Assembly: GCA_902778925.1 (NCBI GenBank)
Contig: CACYZN010000005.1
Span: 1 to 49,124, forward strand
Source of the DNA: an uncultured Bacteroidota bacterium
GTDB taxonomy: Bacteria > Bacteroidota > Bacteroidia > Bacteroidales > P3
Reading direction: 5' to 3'
DNA length: 49,124 nucleotides
Part shown: positions 25,876-34,518 of the stretch, piece after piece
Layout: every line of letters begins with the position of its first letter
How positions within the stretch are numbered: position 1 is the stretch's first letter
Translations under genes and position numbers: made by a program
The notes under the pieces: generated by a model
Databases searched by the model: none
Told to the model about the DNA's origin: nothing
The model's input: only the letters and a program-made list of their open reading frames with translations

Positions 25876-27890
25876 AATAGGTTCATTCTTTTAATTAATG
25901 CTTTATTGTCTGGTTCGCGACCCATGAAGCGGCGGAAGAGCACGGCTGGGTGCTCGGTACCGCCTCGGCTTAGGATTTCGCGGCGGAAGGCTTCGGCGGT
26001 GTCGGGGTTGAAGATGCCGTCGTGCTTGAAGCGGGAGAAGATGTCGGCGTCGAGCACTTCGGCCCACTTGTAGCCATAGTAGCCGCTGGCGTAGCCACCG
26101 CCGAAGATGTGGTTGAAGTTGGTGGCGGTGCAGCAACCCTCGATGCGCGGCAGCAGGTCGGTCATGGCCGAGGCCTCGATATTCTCTGCTTTCCACTCCC
26201 CACTCTCCGCTTTCATGGTGTGGAAGGCAATGTCGGTGTAGCCGAGGTTGAGCTGGCGCAGGCAGAGCCAGGCGGCCATGTGGTTCTGTGCAGCGCGTAT
26301 CTTGTCGATGTACTCGGTCGGTAGCGGCTCGCCGGTCTGCCAGTGGCGTGCGAAGGTGGTGAGGAACTCGGGCTCGTAGCACCAGTTCTCCATCACCTGC
26401 GACGGCATCTCGACAAAGTCGCGCTTCACATTGGTGCCGCCGAGACTCTCGTACTGCACCTCGCTGAGCATGCCGTGCATGGCATGTCCCATCTCGTGCA
26501 TGAAGGTCTCCACCTCGCTGAAACGCAGCAGGGCGGGGGTGTCGGCGGTGGGTTTGGAGAAGTTGCACACTACCTGTATCTGCGGGCGCACCGTGCCGTG
26601 CTGCCCACGGAATTCGGTCATCCAGGCACCGCTGCGTTTCGACGGACGCGGGTGCATGTCGAGGTACAGCAGCCCCATGTGCTTGCCGTGGCGGCTCACG
26701 CGGTAGACGTGCACGTCCTCGTGGTAGACGGGCACACTGTCATCCTCGACAAACTGCAGCCCGTAGAGGCGGCCGTAGAGGTCGAAGATGCCTTGGCGGA
26801 CGGCGTCGAGCGGGAAGTAGGGTCTCAGGGCTTCGCTGTCGAAGTCGTGGCGCTGCCGGCGCAGTTTCTCGGAAAGGTAGCTCATGTCCCATGGCATGAC
26901 GGCCTGGGGCTGCGGCGAGGTCGGCTGCAACGACGATGCCGCACACTGGACCACCTCGGCCAGCTCCTTCTGGGCGGCTGGCAGCACGGCGTCCTTCAAC
27001 TCCTGCATGAAGCGGCGCAGGTTGGGCAGGCTCTGGACCATGCGGTCGCAGAGCACGTAGTCGCAGTAGGTGTCGTAGCCCAGCAGTCGGGCCTGCTCGG
27101 CGCGCAGGGCCACGATGCGGCGTATCACCCCGTTGTTGTCGTGCTCGTTGCCGCGGCCGCCGATGCTGCCGTAGGCGCGGTACATGCGTTCACGCAGGTC
27201 GCGGCGTGCGCTGTATGTCATGAAAGGCAGGTAGGACGGGGCAGCGAGGGTGAAGAGCCATCCCTCGAGGCCACGGGCGGCGGCCTCCTCGCGGGCGGCG
27301 TCGCGCACGGCTTGGGGCAGACCGTCGAGGTCGGCGGGGTCGGAAAGGTGCAGCGTCCAGTCGTTCTGGTCGGCCAGTGCGTTCTGCCCAAAGTGCAGTT
27401 TCAGCTCGCTCAGCTCCTCTTCGTTGTGCCGGTAGCGGTCGGCAGCTTCACCCTCGAGGGCTACGCCGTGGCGCACGAAGCTCTTCAGGGTGTTCTCCAG
27501 CAGAGTCCGCTGCTCGGGACTTCCGAGGTGGTCGGCCTGCTCGGCGACCCGCTTCACGCGGTCGTACAGGCGACGGTCGGTCATCACACGCATGCTGAAG
27601 CGGGTGATTTCGGGCTCCATGCGCATCACCACCTCCTGCAGCGCCTCGCTGGTGCAGCACTCGTTGAGGTTCGACATGATGGCGCCCACGCGGTCGAGCC
27701 TGAGCGAGGCGGTCTCCAGGGCCTCGACGGTGTTGGCGAATGTCGGCGCCTCGGGGTTGGTGGCTATGGCCTCGATGTTGCGTTCGGCCTCGGCGATGGC
27801 GGCGGCGATGGCGGGCTCGTAGTCCTCGGTGTGAATCTGGTCGAATGGGGGCAACTCCCACTCTTGTAGCAATATGTTGCCGTTACTCAT
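25872..27890 (-). CDS. dcp: M3-family metallopeptidase (peptidyl-dipeptidase Dcp / oligopeptidase A type)
   Basis: The 672-residue zinc peptidase degrades short peptides. The zinc motif HEMGH is at residues 465-469, with the glutamate ligand expected in the following NWCYEPEFL segment. Family hallmarks FDQIHTEDYEPAIAAAIAEAERNI (start) and CCTATNFNHIFGGGYASGYYGYKWAEVLDADIFSRF (near the end) are present. Length is typical. No signal peptide is seen, so it is probably cytoplasmic. A short segment at residues 559-573 (MKAESGEWKAENIEA) looks like a simple-repeat insertion in the coding sequence. The stop overlaps the rnr start. Confidence 0.93.
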   Translation of the reverse strand: MSNGNILLQEWELPPFDQIHTEDYEPAIAAAIAEAERNIEAIATNPEAPTFANTVEALETASLRLDRVGAIMSNLNECCTSEALQEVVMRMEPEITRFSMRVMTDRRLYDRVKRVAEQADHLGSPEQRTLLENTLKSFVRHGVALEGEAADRYRHNEEELSELKLHFGQNALADQNDWTLHLSDPADLDGLPQAVRDAAREEAAARGLEGWLFTLAAPSYLPFMTYSARRDLRERMYRAYGSIGGRGNEHDNNGVIRRIVALRAEQARLLGYDTYCDYVLCDRMVQSLPNLRRFMQELKDAVLPAAQKELAEVVQCAASSLQPTSPQPQAVMPWDMSYLSEKLRRQRHDFDSEALRPYFPLDAVRQGIFDLYGRLYGLQFVEDDSVPVYHEDVHVYRVSRHGKHMGLLYLDMHPRPSKRSGAWMTEFRGQHGTVRPQIQVVCNFSKPTADTPALLRFSEVETFMHEMGHAMHGMLSEVQYESLGGTNVKRDFVEMPSQVMENWCYEPEFLTTFARHWQTGEPLPTEYIDKIRAAQNHMAAWLCLRQLNLGYTDIAFHTMKAESGEWKAENIEASAMTDLLPRIEGCCTATNFNHIFGGGYASGYYGYKWAEVLDADIFSRFKHDGIFNPDTAEAFRREILSRGGTEHPAVLFRRFMGREPDNKALIKRMNLL
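26181..26216 (-). repeat. Purine-rich simple-repeat insertion inside dcp
   Basis: On the minus strand these bases encode MKAESGEWKAEN as imperfect GAGAGTGGGGAGTGGAAAG-type repeats, unlike the surrounding codon use. They fall between two conserved parts of the peptidase. Similar ESGEW-coding repeats are, from memory, scattered in Bacteroidales genomes. Confidence 0.5.
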
Positions 27891-27984
27891 GCTTTATTTA
27901 ACGTAGAAGCCTCGAATATAGTATATCACTCCACGAAAAAGCCATCCCCGCCGCCTGCCGTGCCATCGTAGCCCGGTAGCTGCC

Positions 27985-28060
27985 CGTACTTTCTACGACG
28001 ATAGTCGGACTTGATACGGACCGGATACGGACCAAACACGGACCGGATACGGACCGGAAG
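27985..28060 (-). repeat. Family B dispersed 11-bp repeat element, copy 4 (inverted)
   Basis: Read on the minus strand: TCCGTATCCGG (28053-28043), TCCGTGTTTGG, TCCGTATCCGG, TCCGTATCAAG and end unit TCCGACTATCG (28009-27999), followed by a tail with GAAAGTACG as in copy 3. The left anchor is not recognisable here. It lies between dcp and the cobalamin riboswitch promoter. Confidence 0.85.
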
Positions 28061-28122
28061 GGGTGGAGAACAGGCTGCTACGGCGAGGGAAATTTTTTTT
28101 CGGTGGGATTGATTTTATTTTG

Positions 28123-28130
28123 TATTTTTG
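28123..28130 (+). promoter_or_regulatory. Putative -7 box driving the cobalamin riboswitch transcript
   Basis: TATTTTTG fits TAnnTTTG. It sits immediately before the first paired bases of the riboswitch, so transcription would start at or near the aptamer. The -33 region is a T-rich tract ending at about 28100 without a clean TTG. Confidence 0.55.
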
Positions 28131-28345
28131 CCGCCGATTTGGTCGCCCCGGAAAGGCGATAATAGGGAAGCCGGTGCAAGTCCGGCGCAGTCCCGCTGCT
28201 GTAAGCTCGAAAGTTGAGCCCCAATCTGTTAAGTCACTGTGCGACGCCATAGTCGCATGGGAAGACGGGGAGTTCGCGAGCAAGCCAGAAGACCTGCCAA
28301 ATCTGAGAAATCGGTAACGCTTTCGAGGAAAAAGCCCGCCGGACA
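28131..28345 (+). ncRNA. Cobalamin (B12) riboswitch
   Basis: The conserved core is plain: AATAGGGAAGCCGGTGCAAG (28161-28180), then TCCGGCGCAGTCCCGCTGCT (28181-28200), AAGTCACTG (28231 on), GGGAAGACGGGGAGT and AAGCCAGAAGACCTGCC (28282-28298). The outer stem P1 pairs GATTTGG (28136-28142) with CCAAATC (28297-28303). A rival pairing, CCGATTT (28134-28140) with AAATCGG (28308-28314), uses the same 5' bases and could form the switch. Cobalamin-bound riboswitches normally turn downstream genes off. Here it precedes two secreted surface proteins instead of btuB. Confidence 0.95.
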
Positions 28346-28409
28346 CAACACGAGATGAGCCGCCCCACCGGCCGCCGTGGCTTCCGAATTTCCCCCCGAC
28401 AGCATTGCC

Positions 28410-28450
28410 GATACTGTAAGGAACAATATTAATAAAATAAAAACAGTATC
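28410..28450 (+). promoter_or_regulatory. Hairpin covering the translation start region
   Basis: GATACTGT (28410-28417) and ACAGTATC (28443-28450) form a perfect 8-bp stem around a 25-base AT-rich loop. The 3' arm ends 3 bases before the ATG at 28454. It may be part of the riboswitch expression platform by hiding the initiation region; this is inference. Confidence 0.5.
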
Positions 28451-28453
28451 AAC

Positions 28454-30592
28454 ATGATGAAAAAATTATTGACAATTGTTATGGGCCTCGGCTTGGCATT
28501 CGGAGCCAGCGCCCAGACGGAAAGCACCATTACTGCTTCCGACATCCTCTATTGGGTTGGATCAGGCTCGCAGTCTGCCATCTTTGTGATTGACTACGGC
28601 ACTGGTGCCGTGGCATGGGGCTACCACTTTGACGCATCCGGCAACGAGACAGTCGAGGACATGGCAACGGCAATCTCCGATGCCGACCCCCGCATGTATT
28701 ATGGCTATGGAATGCTCTCCTATGTCGCCTATCCTGCCGACTTCGAGTCTTTCGATGGAGTCTACAGTTTCAAGGTGGATGGTGAGCTCGCCGACTATGA
28801 AGAGACTCTCGGAGACTACGACCTCGAGGACGGCATGCTCGTCAAGGTGTCGGAAAGCACGGATGAAGTGTGGAGCACAACTATTACTCCCGCCACTGTT
28901 ATGGCTACTCCAGTGGATGCCACGATAGCAGCCAGCGCAATCCAATACTGGGTCGGCGAGGGCAGCGATTCACTCGTGTTTGCCGTCAACTGGGGCAACC
29001 CCGACACCGCTTTGGCATGGGGCCTCAAGTTCGATGGTCCGCTGACGATAAGTGGCGCCCTCGCTGCTGTGTGCGCCGCCGATGAGCGCCTTAGCTCCAA
29101 CGATCCCTTCACCACCATCACGTTTGCCAATGGTGACCTGCTTCTTGACTTTGACACAGTCTCGTCCTTCACCAATGTGCCACAGTTTATTCTCAATGGC
29201 AATGGTAATGTCAATGTCGGTACTTCTGTAGAGAATGGAGACTTCTTGAAGATTGGCGAGTCTCACTATGGCTTTGGTTTCGATTCTGTTATGGGATATG
29301 CCATGGGTGTGGTGTGGCCCACCGAGATACACCCTGTCAATGTGCCCGCAGCCGATACTGTGCAGCCCATACACCCCAACGACGCCACAATCGCCGCCGA
29401 CCAGATTCTCTACTGGGTTGGCTCCGGCAACAATAGCGTGATACTCGCCATCAACTGGGCCGACACCGCCCTCGCCTGGGGTTACCGCTTCAGCGACAGT
29501 AGCATCACTGTCGACTCTGTCATGAACGACATCGCTGCCGCCGACCCGCGCTTCTCCTACACCGCCTCCAACGGCTGGCTGTTAGACATCGTGTTCGACA
29601 ACGGCGAGGATAGCCTCCACAATGCTGTCCTGGGCAACTGGATGAGCACCGTCAACGGCAACAGCTCAATTTCGTGGGGTATGTCTTCCAGCCTCACCAA
29701 TGGCGACATCTTCAAGTGGGGTGATATGGCAGCAGCAACCAACTTCGACAGCATTTACGTGGTAGATAGCGCCTATGGCAACTACTGGATGTTCAGTAGC
29801 GTCTTCACCGCCGAGGTGCACCCCGTCAGCGTGCCCGACACCGTGCAGCCTCAGCCCGTACATCCCGTTGATGCCACCATCGCTGCCGACCAGATTCTCT
29901 ACTGGGTTGGCTCCGGCAACAATAGCGTGATATTCGCTGTCAACTGGGCCGACACCGCCCTCGCCTGGGGTTACCGCTTCAGCGACAGCAGCATCACCGT
30001 CGACTCTGTCATGAACGACATTGCTGCCGCCGACCCGCGCTTCTCCTACACCGCCTCCAACGGCTGGCTGTTAGACATCGTGTTCGACAATGGCGAGGAT
30101 AGCCTCCATAATGCTGTCCTGGGCAACTGGATGAGCACCGTCAACGGCAATAGCTCGATTTCGTGGGGTATGTCTTCCAGCCTCGCCAACGGCGACATCT
30201 TCAAGTGGGGTGATATGGCTGTGGCCACCAACTTCGACAGCATTTACGTAGAGGATAGCGCCTACGGCAACTACTGGATGTTCAGCAGCGTCTTCACCAC
30301 CGAGGTGCACCCCGTCAGCGTGCCCGACACCACCCATGAGGGTATCTCCACTGTGGCCGATGTCGAGGTCAGCGTATATCCCAATCCTGCTACCGAATGG
30401 GTCAACGTCCGCTTCGACGCCCTCGGCAATGACACTGAGGCCGCCATGTACGACCTGAATGGCCGTCGCCTGTTTGTGCGCACCATTGAGGCCGGCGCCA
30501 CCGGTATGCGCATTGACACCAACGCCATGCCCAACGGTATCTACATGCTCCGCATTGGCGCAGCTTCGGCCAAGGTCGTAGTACGCCACTAA
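28454..30592 (+). CDS. B12-riboswitch-controlled T9SS surface protein with four repeated modules
   Basis: The 712-residue protein has a signal peptide (MMKKLLTIVMGLGLAFGASAQ), four modules of about 130-163 residues (roughly 22-153, 155-308, 309-471, 472-633) and a T9SS type A sorting domain (VSVYPNPATEWVNV ... NGIYMLRIGAA). Each module starts ILYWVGSGSxS-like, then has a strand such as AINWADTALAWGYRF, a helix with DxxxxDIAAADPRF, and, late in the module, a VNG or VDG followed by GDxFKWG or DGMLVKV. This order (DxL helix, W/Y...VNG, xxGDxVxW) resembles the transcobalamin-like DUF4430 fold. Modules 3 and 4 are nearly identical at DNA level. Together with the riboswitch this points to corrinoid capture at the cell surface; direct proof is lacking. 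The next gene follows 13 bp later. Confidence 0.85.
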   Translation: MMKKLLTIVMGLGLAFGASAQTESTITASDILYWVGSGSQSAIFVIDYGTGAVAWGYHFDASGNETVEDMATAISDADPRMYYGYGMLSYVAYPADFESFDGVYSFKVDGELADYEETLGDYDLEDGMLVKVSESTDEVWSTTITPATVMATPVDATIAASAIQYWVGEGSDSLVFAVNWGNPDTALAWGLKFDGPLTISGALAAVCAADERLSSNDPFTTITFANGDLLLDFDTVSSFTNVPQFILNGNGNVNVGTSVENGDFLKIGESHYGFGFDSVMGYAMGVVWPTEIHPVNVPAADTVQPIHPNDATIAADQILYWVGSGNNSVILAINWADTALAWGYRFSDSSITVDSVMNDIAAADPRFSYTASNGWLLDIVFDNGEDSLHNAVLGNWMSTVNGNSSISWGMSSSLTNGDIFKWGDMAAATNFDSIYVVDSAYGNYWMFSSVFTAEVHPVSVPDTVQPQPVHPVDATIAADQILYWVGSGNNSVIFAVNWADTALAWGYRFSDSSITVDSVMNDIAAADPRFSYTASNGWLLDIVFDNGEDSLHNAVLGNWMSTVNGNSSISWGMSSSLANGDIFKWGDMAVATNFDSIYVEDSAYGNYWMFSSVFTTEVHPVSVPDTTHEGISTVADVEVSVYPNPATEWVNVRFDALGNDTEAAMYDLNGRRLFVRTIEAGATGMRIDTNAMPNGIYMLRIGAASAKVVVRH
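29381..30331 (+). repeat. Near-identical tandem duplication of a 489-bp module
   Basis: The stretch 29381-29842 reappears at 29870-30331, with a constant offset of 489 bp (163 codons) and only scattered substitutions by eye. It corresponds to modules 3 and 4 of the surface protein. The other modules are much more diverged, so this duplication is recent or kept uniform by gene conversion. Confidence 0.9.
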
Positions 30593-30605
30593 TCACATTA
30601 CGAAA

Positions 30606-33600
30606 ATGAAATTACGCATTTCTGTATTGGCCTTGCTCCTGTGCGGCGTTATGTCGGCACAGGGGCAAGCCCCTTTATATGACTACCCCTTCCCGGAGAG
30701 CAATGTGCTTTTCTGGGCGGGAAGTGGCTCGAACAGCGCCGTGGTCAACATCGACTTCGACGGTACATGTCTTATCTACGGTGTCCATTGGAACGGCAGC
30801 CTCAAGGTTGACGACATCATGGACACAATCAACACCTATGACCCGCGTATTACGATGGATGGCATCTCGGACTGTTATATCAGTTCGATGGAGTATAACG
30901 ATGCCGAAACAGGCGACGTCTACACAGAATTGGGTATGGGTTGGGTGTACATGGTGAATGGAGTGATGGCTAGCGCTATCTGCTCTCAGAGTATTGCCGA
31001 CGGCGATTATGTCCATTTCAGCGACAATTTCGAGTACCCGACAGATACCTATGTCTTTGTGACGGTGCCGCAGGGTGGCGACACTCCTGGCAATGAATTG
31101 CCCATTACCGCCGACGACATCCTTTACTGGGTAGGCTCCGGAGCTGGCAGCTCCATCGTGGCCATCTCGTGGGACGAGGAAGAAACGGCCCTTGCCTGGG
31201 GCGTGCGCTACGACGACGAATACTATCCATCGGTCATCGACCTGCTGGATACGATCGATAGCTACGACCCCCGTTTTGACTATTATGTGAGCTATTACAT
31301 GAGCACCCCATACATTATCAGCTCAATCACCTTCACCGAGGGTGACATCAGTCTTTCGCAGACCAACACCTCGAATATACAGGTGAGGGTTATCACAGCA
31401 GACGGTGAAGTTGATGGTGTGAGTGGCAGCGAATTGGAGGACTATAGCATCTGGGATGGCGACTTTGTGGAGATTTCCACCAGTGGCCTATTTGATTTCA
31501 ATGAGGTAGAAGCCGTAGAGCCGCCGGCAGTAACGCCTGACCCCGAAGAGCCCGACACATTGTGCAACGTGGCGCATACATTGCCCTATTTCATGGATTT
31601 CTCGGGTTACACGAGTGACCAAAGTGTTCGACCTTACGATGCAGGTGCCCCGGTGCCTGAATGCTGGAGTCTTTATGGTAATGGCCGGTTTACGCAAGAC
31701 TATGATACTGCCACTACGGCTTCCATATACTTTGGTGGTATCGGCTATGCCACATCGACCAATAGCTTCGGCTGTATGGAGGTTGGCAATCCTTTCCTTG
31801 CGCTAATTGCTTGTCAAGACTATGATGGCACCTATGCAAATGCTATCGCCAATGTGCATAAATATGGTACCAAGCGCTTTGCCGTCCTGCCGTTGTTCGA
31901 CCAGCCACTTGGACAGACTGTACTTACGTTCAACCATCGCAGCACTGCACATGAAGGTTCTGCACTATTTATGGTGGGTTATATTGTAACTGACACAGCC
32001 GATTTCGTGGTGGTCGACTCTATCCCTGTAGACTATCGTGTGACGCATGACGATACAGTTCGGTTCAGCCAGTTTGCCGATATTCCTGCCGATGCACGTC
32101 TTACCCTTCTTTGGCAGAGCATCGATACGGCTCATCAGAACGATTATCCCTCCAACTACTACTGTGGTATTGACAATATCATGGTTGTACTCGACAGCAC
32201 GGCCGTGGCTCCCGACACCTCGGTGACACCGGATCCGCAACCCGAGCTTCCCGAAGAAGCCTCCATTGCCGCAGATGATATCTTGTTCTGGATTGGCGAA
32301 GGCGAAAATCATGTTGTTATGGCCGTCAATTGGGCTGATACAGCACTGGCTTGGGGATACCGTTTCTCGACCGATAGCGTCTCCTCGGCAACGGTGTTGA
32401 ATGATATTGCCGCCGCCGATCAACGCCTCAGTTGTATTGCATCGGGAATGCTTTCCGACATCAACTATATAGACACCGCCACAGGAATGGTCGACACCTT
32501 GGGTATCACAGCAGGCAACTACTGGAGCAGCTTGAGGAATGGTACCTATGACGGCGGTTTGCCTCAGATGCTTGGAACAGGCGATTTCAAGAAGTGGGCT
32601 GACCCAGCTGCAGGTTTTGCGGTCGACAGCAGCTATTATGAAGGTTATGGCTGGATGTATACCCATGTTTTCCCGATGGCGATCCATGCCGTCTCGGTGC
32701 CGGATACAGCAAGTGACGAGCCTGAACCTGAACCGGAACAAGGGCCGTTCTGCGGCGCTGTCGGTACAGAGGGCTGTAATGCCATCCGTGTTGACAGCAG
32801 TGCTATAGTGGCATGGGCCACGGGTTGTAGCCTCGAGCGCGGACCAATCAGGATTGATGCTGCTGCCCAAGTTGCGGCTTCGTTTGGTGACAGTACCCAG
32901 GCTATAGGTCCTGCCACTGTCAATACGTCCACCAATGCTGTGAGCCTTGGCGACGGTGGTACTGCAACGTTGACCTTTGCCCATCCGATTCGTAATGGTG
33001 AAGGTCCCGATTTCGCAGTGTTCGAGAATGGCATTGTCAGCAATGTTACGGGCAATGCATTCCTTGAGTTGGCCTTTGTGGAGGTGAGTAGCGACGGCGA
33101 GCGTTTTGTACGCTTCCCTGCCACATCGCTTACTCCTACGGAAACACAGATGGGCTCCTTTGGCGAGGTTGACCCCACTATGATTAACAATTTGGCTGGC
33201 AAATACCAGATTGGATATGGTACCCCGTTCGACTTGGAGGAGCTGCGCGACAGTGTCGGCATTGATATCGACAATATAGTGTTTGTTCGCGTAGTAGATG
33301 TAGTGGGTACCATTAACCAGCAGTATGCCACATACGACGCTTTCGGCCATATTGTCAATGACCCGTTTCCCACGCCGTTCAACAGCTCTGGCTTTGACCT
33401 TACCGGTGTTGCGGTGATGTACGAGAATACCGATACGTCCAGCCATTCATCCATCGTCGAAGCCCGGGCGGCAACGCTGTCGGTATATCCTAATCCTGCT
33501 GTCGATCGTGTTGCGGTGCTGTCGACCGTGGCTGGAGATGGCGAGGTGCTGGATATTCGTGGTTGCCGTAGAATGGAGGTTCGCCTGCGTGAAGGCAGCA

Positions 33601-33686
33601 ACATAGTGGACCTCTCAGGTCTGCCGCAGGGTGTATATATGCTGCGTGTGGATGGAGCAGCCTGCAAGATTGTGAAGAAGAAGTAA
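30606..33686 (+). CDS. Second T9SS surface protein of the B12-riboswitch operon, multi-domain
   Basis: The 1026-residue protein has a signal peptide (MKLRISVLALLLCGVMSAQG). Visible parts in order: module 1 (about 25-157; VLFWAGSGSNSAVVNIDFDG, GWVYMVNGVMAS, IADGDYVHF); module 2 (163-305; ILYWVGSGAGSSIVAISW); a beta-sandwich, lectin-like stretch (320-535; LPYFMDFSGYTSD, CGIDNIMVVLDS); module 3 (550-700; ILFWIGEGENHVVMAVNW, ALAWGYRF); a domain with PDFAVFENGI, FLELAFVEVSSDG and YATYDAFGHIVNDPFPTPF (about 715-940); and a T9SS sorting domain (LSVYPNPAVDRVAV ... GVYMLRVDG). The modules match those of the preceding gene. The FAVFENG domain is one I recall from surface proteins in B12-regulated loci of other bacteria. 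Predicted role: surface corrinoid binding. Confidence 0.85.
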   Translation: MKLRISVLALLLCGVMSAQGQAPLYDYPFPESNVLFWAGSGSNSAVVNIDFDGTCLIYGVHWNGSLKVDDIMDTINTYDPRITMDGISDCYISSMEYNDAETGDVYTELGMGWVYMVNGVMASAICSQSIADGDYVHFSDNFEYPTDTYVFVTVPQGGDTPGNELPITADDILYWVGSGAGSSIVAISWDEEETALAWGVRYDDEYYPSVIDLLDTIDSYDPRFDYYVSYYMSTPYIISSITFTEGDISLSQTNTSNIQVRVITADGEVDGVSGSELEDYSIWDGDFVEISTSGLFDFNEVEAVEPPAVTPDPEEPDTLCNVAHTLPYFMDFSGYTSDQSVRPYDAGAPVPECWSLYGNGRFTQDYDTATTASIYFGGIGYATSTNSFGCMEVGNPFLALIACQDYDGTYANAIANVHKYGTKRFAVLPLFDQPLGQTVLTFNHRSTAHEGSALFMVGYIVTDTADFVVVDSIPVDYRVTHDDTVRFSQFADIPADARLTLLWQSIDTAHQNDYPSNYYCGIDNIMVVLDSTAVAPDTSVTPDPQPELPEEASIAADDILFWIGEGENHVVMAVNWADTALAWGYRFSTDSVSSATVLNDIAAADQRLSCIASGMLSDINYIDTATGMVDTLGITAGNYWSSLRNGTYDGGLPQMLGTGDFKKWADPAAGFAVDSSYYEGYGWMYTHVFPMAIHAVSVPDTASDEPEPEPEQGPFCGAVGTEGCNAIRVDSSAIVAWATGCSLERGPIRIDAAAQVAASFGDSTQAIGPATVNTSTNAVSLGDGGTATLTFAHPIRNGEGPDFAVFENGIVSNVTGNAFLELAFVEVSSDGERFVRFPATSLTPTETQMGSFGEVDPTMINNLAGKYQIGYGTPFDLEELRDSVGIDIDNIVFVRVVDVVGTINQQYATYDAFGHIVNDPFPTPFNSSGFDLTGVAVMYENTDTSSHSSIVEARAATLSVYPNPAVDRVAVLSTVAGDGEVLDIRGCRRMEVRLREGSNIVDLSGLPQGVYMLRVDGAACKIVKKK

Positions 33687-33710
33687 TAGTTATTTAAGTT
33701 TATTATGAAT

Positions 33711-33739
33711 GGAGCGGCCCGCCGAAGGCGGGCCGCTCC
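33711..33739. terminator. Bidirectional terminator between the B12 operon and fabG
   Basis: A perfect 13-bp stem (GGAGCGGCCCGCC at 33711-33723, complement at 33727-33739) with loop GAA. It is 25 bp after the B12 operon stop and 27 bp after the fabG stop on the other strand. Confidence 0.85.
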
Positions 33740-33765
33740 TGTTGTATATGCTATGCAAATTTCTT

Positions 33766-34512
33766 CTACAGCGAAATACCGCCGTCGACGCATATCACCT
33801 GACCGGTGATGTACTCGGACAGGTCGCTGGCCAGGAAGAGCGAGGTGCGGGCAATGTCGAGCTCAGTGCCGCCACGGTGCAGCGGTATGTCGTCCAGCCA
33901 TTTCTTGCGTGCCTCTTCGGGCATGGCGCGGGTCATGGCGGTCTCGATAAAGCCGGGGGCTATGGCATTGCAGCGGATGCCGCGAGAGCCAAGCTCTTTG
34001 GCCAGACTCTTGCTGAAGCCTATGATACCGGCCTTTGAGGCCGAGTAGTTGCACTGGCCTGCGTTGCCGTTTACGCCCACTACCGACGAGGTGTTCACTA
34101 TCGAGCCGGAGCGTTGCTTGAGCATCATGGGGGCAAAGGCCTTGCAGTAGTTGAACACCGAGCGCAGGTTCACCTCAAGCACCAGGTCCCAGTCTTTGGG
34201 CGTCATGCGCAGCAACAGGTTGTCGCGGGTGATGCCGGCGTTGTTGATAAGGGCGTCGAGGCGGCCGAATTCCTTCTGTACCTGCTCGGCCACAGCCACG
34301 GTCTGCTCGTAGTCGGCCGCGTTCGAGGCGATGAAGGTGCTCTTGGGCGACATTTGGCGCAGTTCGGCCAGCAGTTCATTGCTGGCGTCGTTCTCCTGTA
34401 GGTCGGTGAATATCACGGTAGCGCCGTTCTCGGCAAAGAGTTGGGCGGTGCGCTTTCCAATGCCGCGCGAGGCACCCGTTACAAGGGCTATTTTGTTTTC
34501 TAACAGTTTCAT
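33766..34512 (-). CDS. fabG: 3-oxoacyl-ACP reductase
   Basis: This NADPH-dependent short-chain dehydrogenase reduces 3-oxoacyl-ACP in fatty-acid elongation. The 248-residue sequence has the cofactor motif TGASRGIG (13-20), NNAG (90-93), and catalytic Ser143 (NTSSVVG), Tyr156 and Lys160 (YSASK). The tail ends VICVDGGISL as usual. It lies 6 bp after fabZ and is last in the fab cluster. Confidence 0.94.
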   Translation of the reverse strand: MKLLENKIALVTGASRGIGKRTAQLFAENGATVIFTDLQENDASNELLAELRQMSPKSTFIASNAADYEQTVAVAEQVQKEFGRLDALINNAGITRDNLLLRMTPKDWDLVLEVNLRSVFNYCKAFAPMMLKQRSGSIVNTSSVVGVNGNAGQCNYSASKAGIIGFSKSLAKELGSRGIRCNAIAPGFIETAMTRAMPEEARKKWLDDIPLHRGGTELDIARTSLFLASDLSEYITGQVICVDGGISL

Positions 34513-34518
34513 GTCCGT

